The notes beneath the pieces were generated by a model. That model made no database searches. It was not told where the DNA came from and saw nothing but the letters and a program-made list of their open reading frames with translations. DNA of 64,000 nt from positions 292,007-356,006 of the forward strand of contig CAWCTX010000015.1 in assembly GCA_963798505.1 (NCBI GenBank), written 5' to 3'. Positions 8,075-20,836 of this stretch are shown here, one piece after another. This DNA comes from CAVWSM01 sp963798505 (GTDB lineage Bacteria; Actinomycetota; Actinomycetes; Jiangellales; Jiangellaceae). Each line of letters starts with the position of its first letter. The stretch's first letter is position 1. The position numbers and the translations under genes are program-made.

Positions 8075-8794
8075 ATGACCAACCTGGCCGGGACCGCGCG
8101 AGCGGCCTTCGTTCTGGTGGCCCTCGGCGTCGCCACGGCGGTGTTCGTCGACATCGCGCGAGACGCTGAGCGCGACCGCCTGGACGGACTCGTGGCGTTC
8201 CTGAGCAGCCTTGGCGCCGCGGTGCTCAGCTCGTGGCTCGCGCTTGCCATCATGATCACGGCGCTCGCCTCGGTGCCGGGTGTCATCGGTCAAGCGGCCG
8301 GCGTGCTCGGGATGCGCATCACTCCGGCGGCGGCGCGGCGAGTCGTGCAGGTCATGCTCGGCGTCTCGCTCGCGACCGCGGTGACGAGCCTCCCGCTCGC
8401 CGCATCGGCGCAGGCACCGCCATCGACGGTGATCCTCGCGACGGCGACCGACGAGATGTTCGCGGCGCTGCCACAAGTGAGCCGTCCCGAGCAGTCCCCC
8501 GACAGCACGGGCGGGTGGACGCCGGTCGTCCCGGCCCCGATGTCGGCAACAACCCCGCACAGCCCTGTGGCCGTGGTGTCGACGCCACCGCGCGACGCGG
8601 AGGCGGTCCCCGACGAGGTTGTCGTGCGCCGCGGCGACAGTCTCTGGGCCATCGCCGCCCGAGCTCTCGGGCCCGCGGCGAGCGACGCCGAGGTCGCGGC
8701 GGCCTGGCCCCGTTGGTTCGACGCCAACCGCGCCGCGATCGGCCCGGACCCCGACGTCATCCGCCCCGGCACTGTGCTGCACGCGCCGGCCTGA
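8075..8794 (+). CDS. Membrane-anchored LysM domain protein
   Basis: This is a 239-residue protein with three hydrophobic segments (about 9-26, 44-64 and 90-109), a Ser/Thr/Pro-rich linker (111-180) and one C-terminal LysM domain (182-238: VVVRRGDSLWAIAARAL ... ANRAAIGPDPDVIRPGTVL). LysM binds N-acetylglucosamine-containing glycans, here presumably peptidoglycan, so the domain should face the wall. ATG 8075 follows a GGAG. It lies 44 bases upstream of the Rv3235-family gene, an order I associate with the region near secA in several actinobacteria. The exact wall function is unknown. Confidence 0.8.
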   Translation: MTNLAGTARAAFVLVALGVATAVFVDIARDAERDRLDGLVAFLSSLGAAVLSSWLALAIMITALASVPGVIGQAAGVLGMRITPAAARRVVQVMLGVSLATAVTSLPLAASAQAPPSTVILATATDEMFAALPQVSRPEQSPDSTGGWTPVVPAPMSATTPHSPVAVVSTPPRDAEAVPDEVVVRRGDSLWAIAARALGPAASDAEVAAAWPRWFDANRAAIGPDPDVIRPGTVLHAPA

Positions 8795-8838
8795 TCGCCC
8801 ATCTCGCAGTAACCACCCACCTGGTCGAGGGAGGCCCC

Positions 8839-9453
8839 GTGGTCCACCGCCCCACCGCCCACGCGACGCCGAAGTCGAGGCTTCGTCTGGTCCGTCCGCC
8901 GGACAGCGCACCGCCCTTTGACGACGAGTTGGGAAAGCCGCCGGTCATCCCGCCGACGCAAGGCGCCCTCGCGCTCGAGTTTCGCCTGCCGAGCGGAGTC
9001 GCCGCGATCCCGGAGCCGCCAGCTCAGCTGCGGCTGATCATCGATGAGCCCGCACCGCGACCATCGAGCGAGCCCGACGACGAAGACCTCGACCGCTTCT
9101 GCGCTCGGCAGCCCTCGTCGACATCGACCCTCCCGGACCCGAAGGTGTGGATCGCCCGGCTGAGCCAGGCAACCGTCGAGGTCCTCGCGGGCGTCCGCCC
9201 ACTCGCCCAACTGAGCCCGTGGCTGGACGAGCGCGTTCACCAGCAGCTCGCGATACGCGTCAAGGCGGCCTCCAAACGCCAACTCGCCCCACGGCTGCAG
9301 GCGCGGCTGCGCACGGTCCGCATCTGCCTGCCGGCCGACGGGATCGTCGAGGCGAGCGCCGTGGTGCAGCACGGCCCGCGGTGCCGTGCCATGGCGCTTC
9401 GGCTGGAGGGCTTGGACGGGCGGTGGCGCTGCACGGAGCTCGCGTTGGTCTAG
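8839..9453 (+). CDS. Rv3235 family protein (DUF6459)
   Basis: This is a 204-residue protein starting at GTG 8839 after a GAGGGAGG site. The first ~100 residues are Pro/Ala-rich and probably disordered. The conserved domain starts around WIARLSQATVEVLAGVRPLA and contains LSPWLDERVHQQLAIRVKAA, with a C-terminal strand RCRAMALRLEGLDGRWRCTE. This is the pattern of the Rv3235 family found close to secA in actinobacteria; its function is unknown. The TAG stop is directly followed by the GTG of the kinase gene with no gap. Confidence 0.75.
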   Translation: MVHRPTAHATPKSRLRLVRPPDSAPPFDDELGKPPVIPPTQGALALEFRLPSGVAAIPEPPAQLRLIIDEPAPRPSSEPDDEDLDRFCARQPSSTSTLPDPKVWIARLSQATVEVLAGVRPLAQLSPWLDERVHQQLAIRVKAASKRQLAPRLQARLRTVRICLPADGIVEASAVVQHGPRCRAMALRLEGLDGRWRCTELALV

Positions 9454-10270
9454 GTGGCTGCGTCACGCTTGGGGACCTCTGGCAAGGCGCGCGGAGGGTG
9501 CAGCGTGATGCAGCGGCTCGCAGACGGTCGCCGGGTGTTCGTCAAGCGGCACCCGGGCGCACCGCCGGACTTCTTCACGGCCGAGGCCCGGGGGCTCGAG
9601 CTGCTCCGCGAGGTTCCCGGCGGCATGCCGGTCCCCGAGGTGGTCTCGGCAGACGCCGAGCAGCTCGTGCTCGCGTGGATCGACGAAGGCCCCCCGTCAG
9701 TCGACGCCGCCGACAGCATCGGACGCGCGCTGGCGCACACCCACGCCCACGGCCGACAGGAGCTTGGCCTCCCCGATGGCGACGGCTACATCGGACCGCT
9801 GCCGCTGCCCAACGGGCCGGAGCCGTCGTGGCCGCAGTTCTATGCCGAGCGGCGAGTCCGCCCGTTCGCGCGGATGGCGTACGACAAGGGCTCGCTCAGC
9901 GGTTCCGACCTCGCCACGGTCGAACGCGTCATCGAGTCGCTCGACGAGCTTGCCGGTCCTGAGGAGCCGCCGGCGCTCATCCACGGCGACCTGTGGAGCG
10001 GCAACCTGCTTTGGGGACGCGACGGCAGGGGCTGGCTGATCGACGCAGCGGCCGTGCACGGTGGGCACCGCGAGACCGACCTGGCGATGCTCGCGCTGTT
10101 CGGCGCGCCGCACCTCGATCGGATCCTGGGCGCCTACCAGGAGGTCGCTCCGCTCGCGTCAGGATGGCGGGATCGGGTGGCCCTGCACCAGCTGCACCCG
10201 GTGCTCGTGCACGCCGTGCTGTTCGGTGGCGGCTACGGCGCGTCCGCTGGTGCGCTCGCCCGTGAGTGCC

Positions 10271-10299
<29 letters not shown>
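9454..10299 (+). CDS. Fructosamine-3-kinase family protein
   Basis: This is a 281-residue small-molecule kinase of the FN3K/aminoglycoside-phosphotransferase fold. The ATP-contact lysine is in VFVKRH (Lys31), the catalytic loop is IHGDLWSGNLLW (177-187, Asp179) and the metal-binding Asp is in WLIDAAAVHGGH (Asp197). FN3K enzymes phosphorylate glycated amines so that the sugar can be shed, a protein-repair role; the substrate here is inferred from family only. GTG 9454 abuts the preceding stop. Its 3' end overlaps the end of convergent secA by 29 bases. Confidence 0.85.
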
Positions 10300-13111
<2,812 letters not shown>

Positions 13112-13262
13112 GCTGGTTCGCTCCTTGGACGGAAGTCCGGGTCGCCGGGCTGGTAGCCCGGCATGTGGGCGCGGTTTAGCGCCCCGACGAGCCATGGTAC
13201 GTGGCTCCTGGGAGGTTAAACGCCTGGCCGCTGCTCTGGGTGCCCGTGCGACGATGCCGAGT

Positions 13263-14390
13263 ATGCAGCCTGTCGAGCTCAGCGATGACCTTGTACGCCT
13301 TCGCCTGGCCACCCTTGACGACGTCGACGAGATCGTCGAGCAGTGCACCGACCCCGAGGTGGCGCGCTGGACCACGGTGCCGCAGCCGTACGGGCGGGCC
13401 GACGCGGAGTCGTTCGTCAGCGAGTTCATTCCCAAGGGCTGGGCCGAGGGCAACGACCTGACCTGGGCCATCGATGTGGGCGGACGCTTCGCAGGGTCGG
13501 TCTCCATGCGGCCCGACGGCAACGGGCGGGGCGAGATCGGCTACGGGCTGGCGCGATGGGCGCGCGGCCAGGGCGTGATGACCCGGGCGGCGAAGCTGGC
13601 CGTCGCGTGGGCGCTCTCGGCCGACGGCCTCGGGCTGCGTGCGGTGGAGTGGCGGGCCCACGTAGGCAACTGGGCGTCGCGGCGGGTCGCTTGGCGGCTC
13701 GGGTTCCGGATCGAGGGGACCGTACGGGCTCTCTGCGCGCAGCGCGGCGAGCTGCGCGACGCGTGGATCGGCACGCTGCTGGCGGGCGAGCCGCTGCAAC
13801 CGGCGACGACCTGGCTGGACGTGCCGGTGCTCGGCGGGCCGGACGTGATGCTGCGGCCACTGGCGGACGCCGACGCGGACGCGATCGCCGAGGCGTTCAA
13901 CGACCCCGTGACGCAGCACTGGTTCGGCGGGCTGCCGACGCCGTACCCGATCGAGGACGCCCGTGCCTTCCTCGAGGAACGCCGCGAGGATGCGGCCAGT
14001 GGCCGCGGGGTGAACTGGGCGGTGACGCACACCGAGGGCGGACCGCTCCTGGGGTCCGTCGGGCTTGGCCGCCTGAAAAATCGCGACGGCGGAGGCGAGA
14101 TCTCCTACTGGATGCACCCCGCGGCACGCGGGCAGGGCATGGTGACCGAGGCGGTACGGACTGTGGTGCGGCACGCGTTCATCGACGAGCGGGACGGCGG
14201 CCTGGGCCTGCGGCATCTGGTCATTGCGCACGCCGACGGCAACGAGGCGTCGCGGAGGGTGATCGAGCGGACCGGGTTCCGGCCGATGGGTGTCGAGCGG
14301 GCGGGAGAGCGTATCCGCGGCGGGGTGGTGGTCGACCTGCACTGGTACGACCTGCTGGTGGACGACCCGACGCCGCTAACTCCCTGTTGA
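13263..14390 (+). CDS. Tandem GNAT acetyltransferase
   Basis: This is a 375-residue protein made of two GNAT domains of the RimJ/RimL type. The first (about 5-165) has the acetyl-CoA loop region ARWARGQGVMTRAAKLAVAW and the signature NWASRRVAWRLGFR; the second (about 190-365) repeats this as HPAARGQGMVTEAVRTVVRH and NEASRRVIERTGFR. Members move an acetyl group from acetyl-CoA to protein N-termini or small amines. I use ATG 13263; an ATG three codons earlier is also possible. It is divergent from secA. The stop codon lies inside the left arm of a long hairpin at 14386-14446. Confidence 0.85.
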   Translation: MQPVELSDDLVRLRLATLDDVDEIVEQCTDPEVARWTTVPQPYGRADAESFVSEFIPKGWAEGNDLTWAIDVGGRFAGSVSMRPDGNGRGEIGYGLARWARGQGVMTRAAKLAVAWALSADGLGLRAVEWRAHVGNWASRRVAWRLGFRIEGTVRALCAQRGELRDAWIGTLLAGEPLQPATTWLDVPVLGGPDVMLRPLADADADAIAEAFNDPVTQHWFGGLPTPYPIEDARAFLEERREDAASGRGVNWAVTHTEGGPLLGSVGLGRLKNRDGGGEISYWMHPAARGQGMVTEAVRTVVRHAFIDERDGGLGLRHLVIAHADGNEASRRVIERTGFRPMGVERAGERIRGGVVVDLHWYDLLVDDPTPLTPC

Positions 14391-14446
14391 TCATGGCAAA
14401 GGCGTGATCATCTGCGAAGAATGATCACGCCTTCGCCATGATCAAC
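14386..14446. terminator. Long near-perfect hairpin, bidirectional terminator or palindromic repeat
   Basis: Two 26-base arms (14386-14411 and 14421-14446) pair with a single mismatch around a 9-base loop. Each arm holds TGATCATGGC and GCGTGATCAT. The hairpin overlaps the stop of the GNAT gene and ends 22 bases before the stop of the convergent glycosylase gene, so it could end transcription both ways. The exactness is more than a terminator needs, and there is no long T run. Confidence 0.6.
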
Positions 14447-14467
14447 GCGGGCTTGGGGTCAGGCGGG

Positions 14468-15688
14468 TCAGGCGGCGAGCGCGACGGCCGCGGACAGATG
14501 GGGTGCGAGGTCGCCGCGGCCGTTGACCACCACGTCGGCGAGGCCGAGCCAGTCGGCCATGGTGCGCAGCTCGGCCGCGAGCTCATCGGCAGTGTCGCCG
14601 GGCGCATCGGGCTCGACCCACGCCGCCTGCACCCGCAGCGCGCCCGACTGCCGGTCGGCCTTGAGATCGACGCGGGCCACGAGCTGGTCGCCGAGCAGGA
14701 ACGGCAGCACGTAGTAGCCGTGCACGCGCTTGTCGGCCGGGACATAGATCTCGATGCGGTAGCGGAACCCGAAGATCGCCTCGGTGCGCGCGCGCTCCCA
14801 GACCAGCGGGTCGAACGGGGCGAGGAGTGCCCGCGCGTTGACCCGCCGCGGCAGCCGGGCATCGCGGTGCAGGAATGCGGGCCGGTGCCAGCCCTCGATG
14901 CGGGCGGGCGTGAGCTCGCCGCTCTCGACGAGGTCGTCGATGGCCGCCCGCGTCTCGGGTGGGCTAAGCCGGAAGTAGTCGCGCAGGCACTGCTCGGTCG
15001 CGACCCCGTGGGCGCGGGCCGCGATGCGGACCAGGTCGCGCCTCGCGTCGGCCGGGTCGGGAGTGGGCGCGGCCAGCACGGCCGGTGGGAGCACGCGCTC
15101 GGGGACGTCGTACAGCCGCTCAAAGCCGCGCCGACCCGCCGACGTGACCTGCCCGGACCAGAACAGCCACTCGAGAGCGCGCTTGACGTCGGACCAGTTC
15201 CAGCCCCAGTCGCTGCGCTCGGGTCGGGGCGCGTCGTGCTCGATCTCACCCGCGGTCACCGGCCCCAGCTGGCGAACCTCTTCGAGAACCCAGTCGACGA
15301 ACGCCGGCTGCTCCTCCACGATGCGCCGGACCCCACCCCACGCCTCGTCGCGGGCGCGATCCATGCGCCAGCGCAGCAGCGGCTGTGTCTCGACCGGGAG
15401 CAGCGACGCCTCGTGCCCCCAGTATTCGAAGAGCGTTCGCGGCGCCTTGCCCGCGGCCCGGTCGACGAGCGACATCGGATAGGGCCCTAGCCGGCTGAAC
15501 GCCGGCAGGTAGTGGGCGCGCGCGAGGACGTTGACCGAGTCGATCTGCAGCAGCCCGGTCTGGGCGACCACTCGTCGCAGGCCGCGCATGTCGACCCGGC
15601 CGCTCGGGCGCGGCACCGTGAACCCCTGCCCGGCCAGGGCGACGCGTCGTGCTTGTGCGCGGGAGAGCTGCTCTGGTCGGCGCGGCAT
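14468..15688 (-). CDS. Winged-helix DNA glycosylase of the YcaQ/AlkX type (DUF1006)
   Basis: This 406-residue protein starts MPRRPEQLSRAQARRVALAG and belongs to the HTH_42/DUF1006 family. E. coli YcaQ of this family unhooks DNA interstrand crosslinks; relatives such as AZL protect antibiotic producers. The active-site segment TGLLQIDSVNVLARAHYLPA carries Q48-I49-D50, the QxD form I associate with YcaQ rather than the QxQ form of the other branch. Further family blocks are LFEYWGHEASLLPVE and WHRPAFLHRDARLPRRV. It should act in the cytoplasm on alkylated DNA. It is convergent with the GNAT gene and shares the hairpin there. Confidence 0.85.
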   Translation of the reverse strand: MPRRPEQLSRAQARRVALAGQGFTVPRPSGRVDMRGLRRVVAQTGLLQIDSVNVLARAHYLPAFSRLGPYPMSLVDRAAGKAPRTLFEYWGHEASLLPVETQPLLRWRMDRARDEAWGGVRRIVEEQPAFVDWVLEEVRQLGPVTAGEIEHDAPRPERSDWGWNWSDVKRALEWLFWSGQVTSAGRRGFERLYDVPERVLPPAVLAAPTPDPADARRDLVRIAARAHGVATEQCLRDYFRLSPPETRAAIDDLVESGELTPARIEGWHRPAFLHRDARLPRRVNARALLAPFDPLVWERARTEAIFGFRYRIEIYVPADKRVHGYYVLPFLLGDQLVARVDLKADRQSGALRVQAAWVEPDAPGDTADELAAELRTMADWLGLADVVVNGRGDLAPHLSAAVALAA

Positions 15689-15734
15689 GGGCCCGATCGT
15701 GCCAGCCGGCTCCGACAACGCCCGCTGTGCGGGG

Positions 15735-16394
15735 TCAGTCGTCGGGCGTGAGCGACAGGTGGATGACGCCGTAGTCGTAACCACGGCGGCGGTAGACAAC
15801 GCTCGGCAGCTTGGTCTCCGAGTCGACGAACAGGTAGAAGTCGTGCCCGACGAGCTCCATCTCGTAGAGCGCCTGGTCAAGGGTCATCGGCTTGGCCTGG
15901 TGGGTCTTGGTGCGCACGACCATCGGGCCTTCATCGGCGAATAGGTCCGCGCCGTCGGTCCGCTCGGTGTAGCGGGCGGCCTGCTCCTCCAGGTAGTCGA
16001 CAGGGCTCTGCTGCGGCAGCGTTGCGCCCGCCGCGGCGGCATCGAGACCGGCAGTCGCCTGCGCGACGGACACCGGCGTGCGGTGGCCGCGGTGCACGCG
16101 CTTGCGGTCGGCGACCTTGCGCAGCTGCGTCTCGAGCCGCTCGGTGGCAAGGTCGAGCGCGGAGTATTTGTCAGGTGCGGCGGCCTCGGCGCGGATCACC
16201 GGGCCCTTGGAGTGAACGGTGAGCTCGACGCGCTCGGCCATGTCGGCCATGCGCGGATTGGTCTCCTTGGAAACCTCGACATCGATGCGGATCACGCGGC
16301 TGTTCAGTCGCTCGAGACGCCCGAGCTTGTCGTTGACGTGCAGGCGAAACCGCTCTTTGATCTCGCAGCGACGGCCTTTGACGACGATGTCCAC
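15735..16394 (-). CDS. hpf: Long-form ribosome hibernation-promoting factor
   Basis: This is a 219-residue long HPF that pairs 70S ribosomes into inactive 100S dimers in stationary phase. The N-terminal ribosome-binding domain starts VDIVVKGRRCEIKERFRLHV and has the typical SRVIRIDVEVSKETNPR stretch (to about 100). After a linker comes the dimerisation domain KTHQAKPMTLDQALYEMELV to GYDYGVIHLSLTP. GTG 16394 has a GGGAGG 8 bases upstream; an ATG at 16526 would add an unrelated 44-residue leader and is rejected. Confidence 0.92.
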   Translation of the reverse strand: MDIVVKGRRCEIKERFRLHVNDKLGRLERLNSRVIRIDVEVSKETNPRMADMAERVELTVHSKGPVIRAEAAAPDKYSALDLATERLETQLRKVADRKRVHRGHRTPVSVAQATAGLDAAAAGATLPQQSPVDYLEEQAARYTERTDGADLFADEGPMVVRTKTHQAKPMTLDQALYEMELVGHDFYLFVDSETKLPSVVYRRRGYDYGVIHLSLTPDD

Positions 16395-16535
16395 GCGGGA
16401 CCTCCCGGCTCTCGAGGAAAAGCCCGAGGGACCGTGGCCGACCCACGTCAGGGGGGCTACCCCCGGGGCCTGCCGGTCCACCTCAGCGGACCGACGCTCG
16501 CTCACGACCACCCGGGCGGGTGCCATAGAAAGACG

Positions 16536-17282
16536 TTAGTCGCTGGTGCCCGCCCCCGGTACCCGAGACTCAGAACGCGAGACGGACGTCACGGCGTGTC
16601 GCACGGTCGCCGCGATCGTGGCCGCGCCGAGCACCGGCTGGCCGGTCACGGACAGTGCTCGGGCAGCCTCGACGAGCGTCGCCCCGGTGGTGACCACGTC
16701 GTCCACCACGACCACCGCGGAGCCCGCCACCAGCGGCTGAAGTGCCCGCGGCACCCGCAGCGAGCCGGCCAGGTTGGCCCGCCGCGCAGACCGGTCGAGC
16801 CCCGCCTGGTCGGCCACCCGGCGGCCCTGGCGGAGCACCGGAGCCACCGTCGCAGCGAACCCGTCCCGGCGCAGCACCCGGCCTGCCGACCGGGCGATGC
16901 GCAGCAGCGGGTCGTGCCCACGCTGCCGCGTCACCGCAGGCCGCGACGGCACGGGCACCAGCACCAGCGTCGTCATCGGACCGGCCCGCGGCTCGGCCAC
17001 CGCCCGGACGGCGGCGGCGAGTGCGGCACCGAGCGGTCTCGCGAGCGCCAGCCGGCCGTGCTCCTTGTGTGCCAGCAGGGCCGCCCGCACCGCACCGTCA
17101 TAGGCCGTGACCGCCCACGTCGGCGGAAATCCCGCCGGGCACGGCGTCGGCGAAGTCGGATGCGGCGGCTGGGTCAGCTCGGCCGCGCAGTCGCGGCACA
17201 GCAACGCCCCCGGCAGGCCGCACGCCGCGCAGCGCGCGCCACCGAAGAGATCGAGAAGGCCCGACACAAAAGACATCCGCAT
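16536..17282 (-). CDS. ComF family phosphoribosyltransferase-like protein
   Basis: This is a 248-residue ComF-like protein. The N-terminal zinc ribbon has Cys18, Cys21, Cys29 and Cys32 (CAACGLPGALLCRDC). The C-terminal type I phosphoribosyltransferase domain has the PRPP loop VVVVDDVVTTGATLVEAAR and upstream GHDPLLRIARSAGRVLRR. ComF takes part in DNA uptake in naturally competent bacteria, but actinobacterial homologues lie beside hpf and mtrAB-lpqB without proof of such a role. Start is ATG 17282 or the in-frame ATG at 17276. The gene is intact. Confidence 0.85.
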   Translation of the reverse strand: MRMSFVSGLLDLFGGARCAACGLPGALLCRDCAAELTQPPHPTSPTPCPAGFPPTWAVTAYDGAVRAALLAHKEHGRLALARPLGAALAAAVRAVAEPRAGPMTTLVLVPVPSRPAVTRQRGHDPLLRIARSAGRVLRRDGFAATVAPVLRQGRRVADQAGLDRSARRANLAGSLRVPRALQPLVAGSAVVVVDDVVTTGATLVEAARALSVTGQPVLGAATIAATVRHAVTSVSRSESRVPGAGTSD

Positions 17283-17382
17283 GCCCCCAGCGTCACTGTC
17301 GAAACACACGCGGAACAGTCACGCGCAGTCATCTGTGGACGACGAGCTCGCCCCAGCGTGGATGTGGACAACGACTCCGGAG

Positions 17383-19131
17383 TCACCCCGGGAAGGCGGG
17401 TGCGACACCATCGCCGACCGGCACCCACCGCCCCCGCGAGTCCTGCTGCTGCAACCGGCCATCCGAGGTCGAGACCACGAACCGCTCGCGAACAGCCGGC
17501 GACGCCGCGATCTGCTCGCCACCCGGCACACCGGGCCGCGACGTAGCGTCCAGTCCGTTGAGCGCGACGATGTACGGGGTTCGAACGGACTGCTCCTCCG
17601 ACCCGGCGAGCACACCGATGTGCGACACGTCGGTCCAGCCGGCGTCCAGCACCGGCCCGTTGTCGAAGGGCACCTCGCGCAGGTTGACCAGTGACCACGA
17701 CGACTGGTCCTCGTCGCCCGTCCTCGAGGAGCAACCCGACCAGCGCGACGCGGCGCCCGTCCCGCTCGGCGACGAGCAGCAGCCGGACGCCGTCGGCGTC
17801 GATGCGTACGGTGTCGACCTGCCACGGCGCCAGGTCTGGAGCGACCACCGGCGTGACCGCCTCGCCCGTGGTCCGCAGCAGCCGCGCCCCTGCTGCCGTC
17901 CGATCGACCAGCCAGACCACGTCGTCCGGCCCCCAGGACGGCGCTGACAGATCCTCGCCCGTCGCCACTTCCTGCAACTGGCCACTGTCGAACCGGCCGC
18001 GCAACAGCCGCGTGCCGGACCCATCCACGGCGGCCACCGACCCGCTGTCGAGCGACACCCCGACCGACCGCACGCCGGCGCCCTCCTCACCGAACGGCCC
18101 GCCGACCGGGGCGGTCGCGCTCTCGTCCGGCAGGACCGTGACGACCCGCCCGCCGAGAACGGCATAGATCGTCGTGCCACGCGATCAGTGGACGTCGGGT
18201 CCAGGTTGCCGACCGTGGCCGCCGACACCACGCCGTCGTCCGGGCTCGTCCCGGGAACGGACAGCGGCGTGCCTTCGACCGTGATGGCCACCTCGTCGAT
18301 GCCTGTCAGTTGGCTCAATGTGACGAACAGCTGTGCCGCCATCCGTCGCCGCTCCTCCGGCGATGCGGCCCGGGCCTCCGACGTCATGTTGACGACGGCC
18401 ACGCCGTCCTCGCGCACGGGCACGCTCGCAGTCACGAGCTCGGTCCCCTCGGGGAACGCGGTCGCGACGGCGGGGGCAAGCCACTCGGTGGGGCCGCGCA
18501 GCAGCGCCTGCACCAGCAGCGTCGACTGGTTGCCGCCACCGACCGGCAGCATCACCTGGTCAGGGACGACGACCCCGGTCGCGGGCGAGGGGAAGTACAC
18601 GTTGTACGGGGCGTACTCGCGGTCGAACTGTGACTCCGACAGCAGCAGGCCGGGCGGCGGCTCCGCGATCCGCCACTCGCCGTCAACCTGGCTGAGCGGG
18701 ATGGTGTACTCGGCGCTCGCGCCGTCGGGCGCCGGCAGGTAGGTCCCGTCGGCCCGCACCAGCCCCGTCACCTGCGCCGACAGCAGGACCTGCCCGTCGG
18801 TCACCTTGCGCACCGCCGCGGTGCCCTCCCGTACGACCTGGATCTGCGCGGCCGGGTCCCAGCGGGTCGCCGCCTCCGGGGTCAGGTAGTCCCTCGCACC
18901 GGGGTAACCCGGCACGTACCGGCGCATCGACGCGAGGAAGCCCTCGACGATCGAGACCTCATCGGCACCGGGCGCGGGCGGGACGGCGAAGTTGCCGACG
19001 TAGGGCGGCTCGGGCTGGGCCGCGATCGGCGCCTCCTCCCGGACCGCCCCGGACGTGGGCAGGCCGCCGGCGCAGCCGGCCAGCAGCAGCCCAGCGACAA
19101 CGAGCGCGATGCCGCGCCGGTCAACGCGCAT
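17383..19131 (-). CDS. lpqB: LpqB, lipoprotein partner of MtrAB, two frameshifts
   Basis: This lipoprotein binds the outer part of MtrB and tunes MtrA phosphorylation. The start is ATG 19131 with the lipobox LLLAGC. The N-terminal GerMN-type region runs on to VGNLDPT, then the frame breaks near 18180-18187. A second frame gives the central beta-propeller part (TTIYAVLGGRVV, GSVAAVDGSGTRLLRG). Near 17716-17718, a CCC run, it returns to the first frame (DNGPVLDAGWTDVSHIGV) and ends VGDGVAPAFPG. The total is about 582 residues, normal for LpqB. All the pieces are well conserved, so the breaks look like sequence errors. Confidence 0.9.
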   Translation of the reverse strand: MRVDRRGIALVVAGLLLAGCAGGLPTSGAVREEAPIAAQPEPPYVGNFAVPPAPGADEVSIVEGFLASMRRYVPGYPGARDYLTPEAATRWDPAAQIQVVREGTAAVRKVTDGQVLLSAQVTGLVRADGTYLPAPDGASAEYTIPLSQVDGEWRIAEPPPGLLLSESQFDREYAPYNVYFPSPATGVVVPDQVMLPVGGGNQSTLLVQALLRGPTEWLAPAVATAFPEGTELVTASVPVREDGVAVVNMTSEARAASPEERRRMAAQLFVTLSQLTGIDEVAITVEGTPLSVPGTSPDDGVVSAATVGNLDPTSTDRVARRSMPFSAGGSSRSCRTRARPPRSAGRSVRRAPACGRSGCRSTAGRWPPWMGPARGCCAAGSTVASCRKWRRARICQRRPGGRTTWSGWSIGRQQGRGCCGPRARRSRRWSLQTWRRGRSTPYASTPTASGCCSSPSGTGAASRWSGCSSRTGDEDQSSWSLVNLREVPFDNGPVLDAGWTDVSHIGVLAGSEEQSVRTPYIVALNGLDATSRPGVPGGEQIAASPAVRERFVVSTSDGRLQQQDSRGRWVPVGDGVAPAFPG

Positions 19132-20836
19132 CGGGCACCACCTCGTCGATGCGCTGGTACGGCGCGCCGACTCCGCGCAGTCACCGACGCGACCTCAGCG
19201 TCGTCGGGTACGAGCGGCAGCGGGGAGTGCACCAGCTCCGCCGCGGTCGTGCGCGGCAGGGTGAGCCGGAACTGCGAGCCGTCGCCCGGCTCGCCCCACG
19301 CCTGCAGCCAGCCGCCGTGCAGCCGGGCGTCCTCCAGCGCGATGGACAGGCCGAGGCCGGCCCCGCCGGTGGTGCGGGCCCGGGCCGGGTCGGCGCGCCA
19401 GAACCGGTTGAACACCAGGGAGGACTCCCCCGGCTTGAGCCCCACCCCGTGGTCACGCACGGCCACCGCGACTGCATCGTCGTCGGCCGCGACCAGAACC
19501 CGGACCGGCTTTCCCTCACCGTGCTCGAGGGCGTTGTCCACCAGGTTGCGCAGGATCCGCTCGATGCGTCGCCGGTCGATCTCGGCGATGGACGGCTCGT
19601 CGGGCAGCTCCAGCCGCAGCTCGGTCTTGAGCCGCGCGGCCAGCGGCGCCGACGCGTCGGCGACCGTGCGCACCACGTCGCGCAGGTCGGTCGGCTCGGT
19701 CTCCAGCACCGCCGCACCGGCGTCGAACCGGCTGATCTCCAGCAGGTCGGTCAGCAGCGACTCGAACCGGTCGAGCTGGGCCTGCAGGAGCTCGGCCGAG
19801 CGTGCCGTCTCGGGGTCGTACGTCTCGCGCGCCTCGTAGAGCACGTCGGCCGCCATGCGCACCGTCGTCAGCGGCGTGCGCAGCTCGTGGCTCACGTCGG
19901 AGACGAACTGACGTTGCAGCCTCGACAGCTCCTCGAGCTGACGGATCTGCCGCTGAAGGCTGGCCGCCATCTGGTTGAAGCTGGTGGCCAACCGGGCCAG
20001 GTCGTCCCGGCCACGCACCGCCATGCGCTCCTGCAGCCGCCCACCGGAGAAGCGCTCCGCCGTGCGTGCCGCGACCCGCACCGGGTCGACAACCTGCCGT
20101 ACGACCAGCCACGCGATCGCCCCGAGCAGCATCACGAGCAGGACCGCCGCCGTCGCCAAGCCGTTTCGCAGCAGATCGATGGTGTCCTGCTGGTCGGTGA
20201 GCGGGAAGACGTAGTAGAGACCGAACGGCGCCGGCACCGTGGGCACGTCGAGCTGACCGCCGACGACGAGGCCCGGCTCGTTGTCGGTGTCGGTGCCGGA
20301 GTGCTCGATCTCGGAGTAGGTCGAGTAAACCAGCGGCTCGGCGAGCACCGCCTCACGCAGCGGCTCCGGCACGGTCACCGGGTCGACGGGCGGGACGCCC
20401 GAGGACTGCGGGCCACGCAGCGGGACCGGGACGTCTGGCGCACCGGGCAGCAGGACCACGTCGAACGTTCCCCGCCCCCGCGTGGCCAGGTCCGAGACGA
20501 TGTCTGTGAGCTGGCTGGCCAGCGCCGCCGGCGACACGTCGGCGGTCTGCTCGACCTGGGCTTGCGCGTCGGCGAGGCCCGCCCCGAACTCGGAGACCGC
20601 CTGCTCGCGATGGGTCTCCAGCAGGCCGTCGGTGATCTGGCGTAGCAGGGTGGCCCCGAGCAGCACGACGACGGCCAAGGACAGTGCCAGCGTCGACAGG
20701 AGCACGCGCAACGTCAGCGAGCTCTGCCAGGCGATGACGGCCGTACGGCTGACGCGGCCGAGCCACCCCCATGCGCCAGCAGCCGTACGCCTGAGCCATC
20801 CGGCCCGGCGCGCGTGCGGCAGGGCGGCGGATTCGG

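Noticed and set aside
16395..16526. Longer N-terminus for HPF
   Set aside because: GGGAGG before GTG 16394 and the family start VDIVVKG argue for the shorter form.
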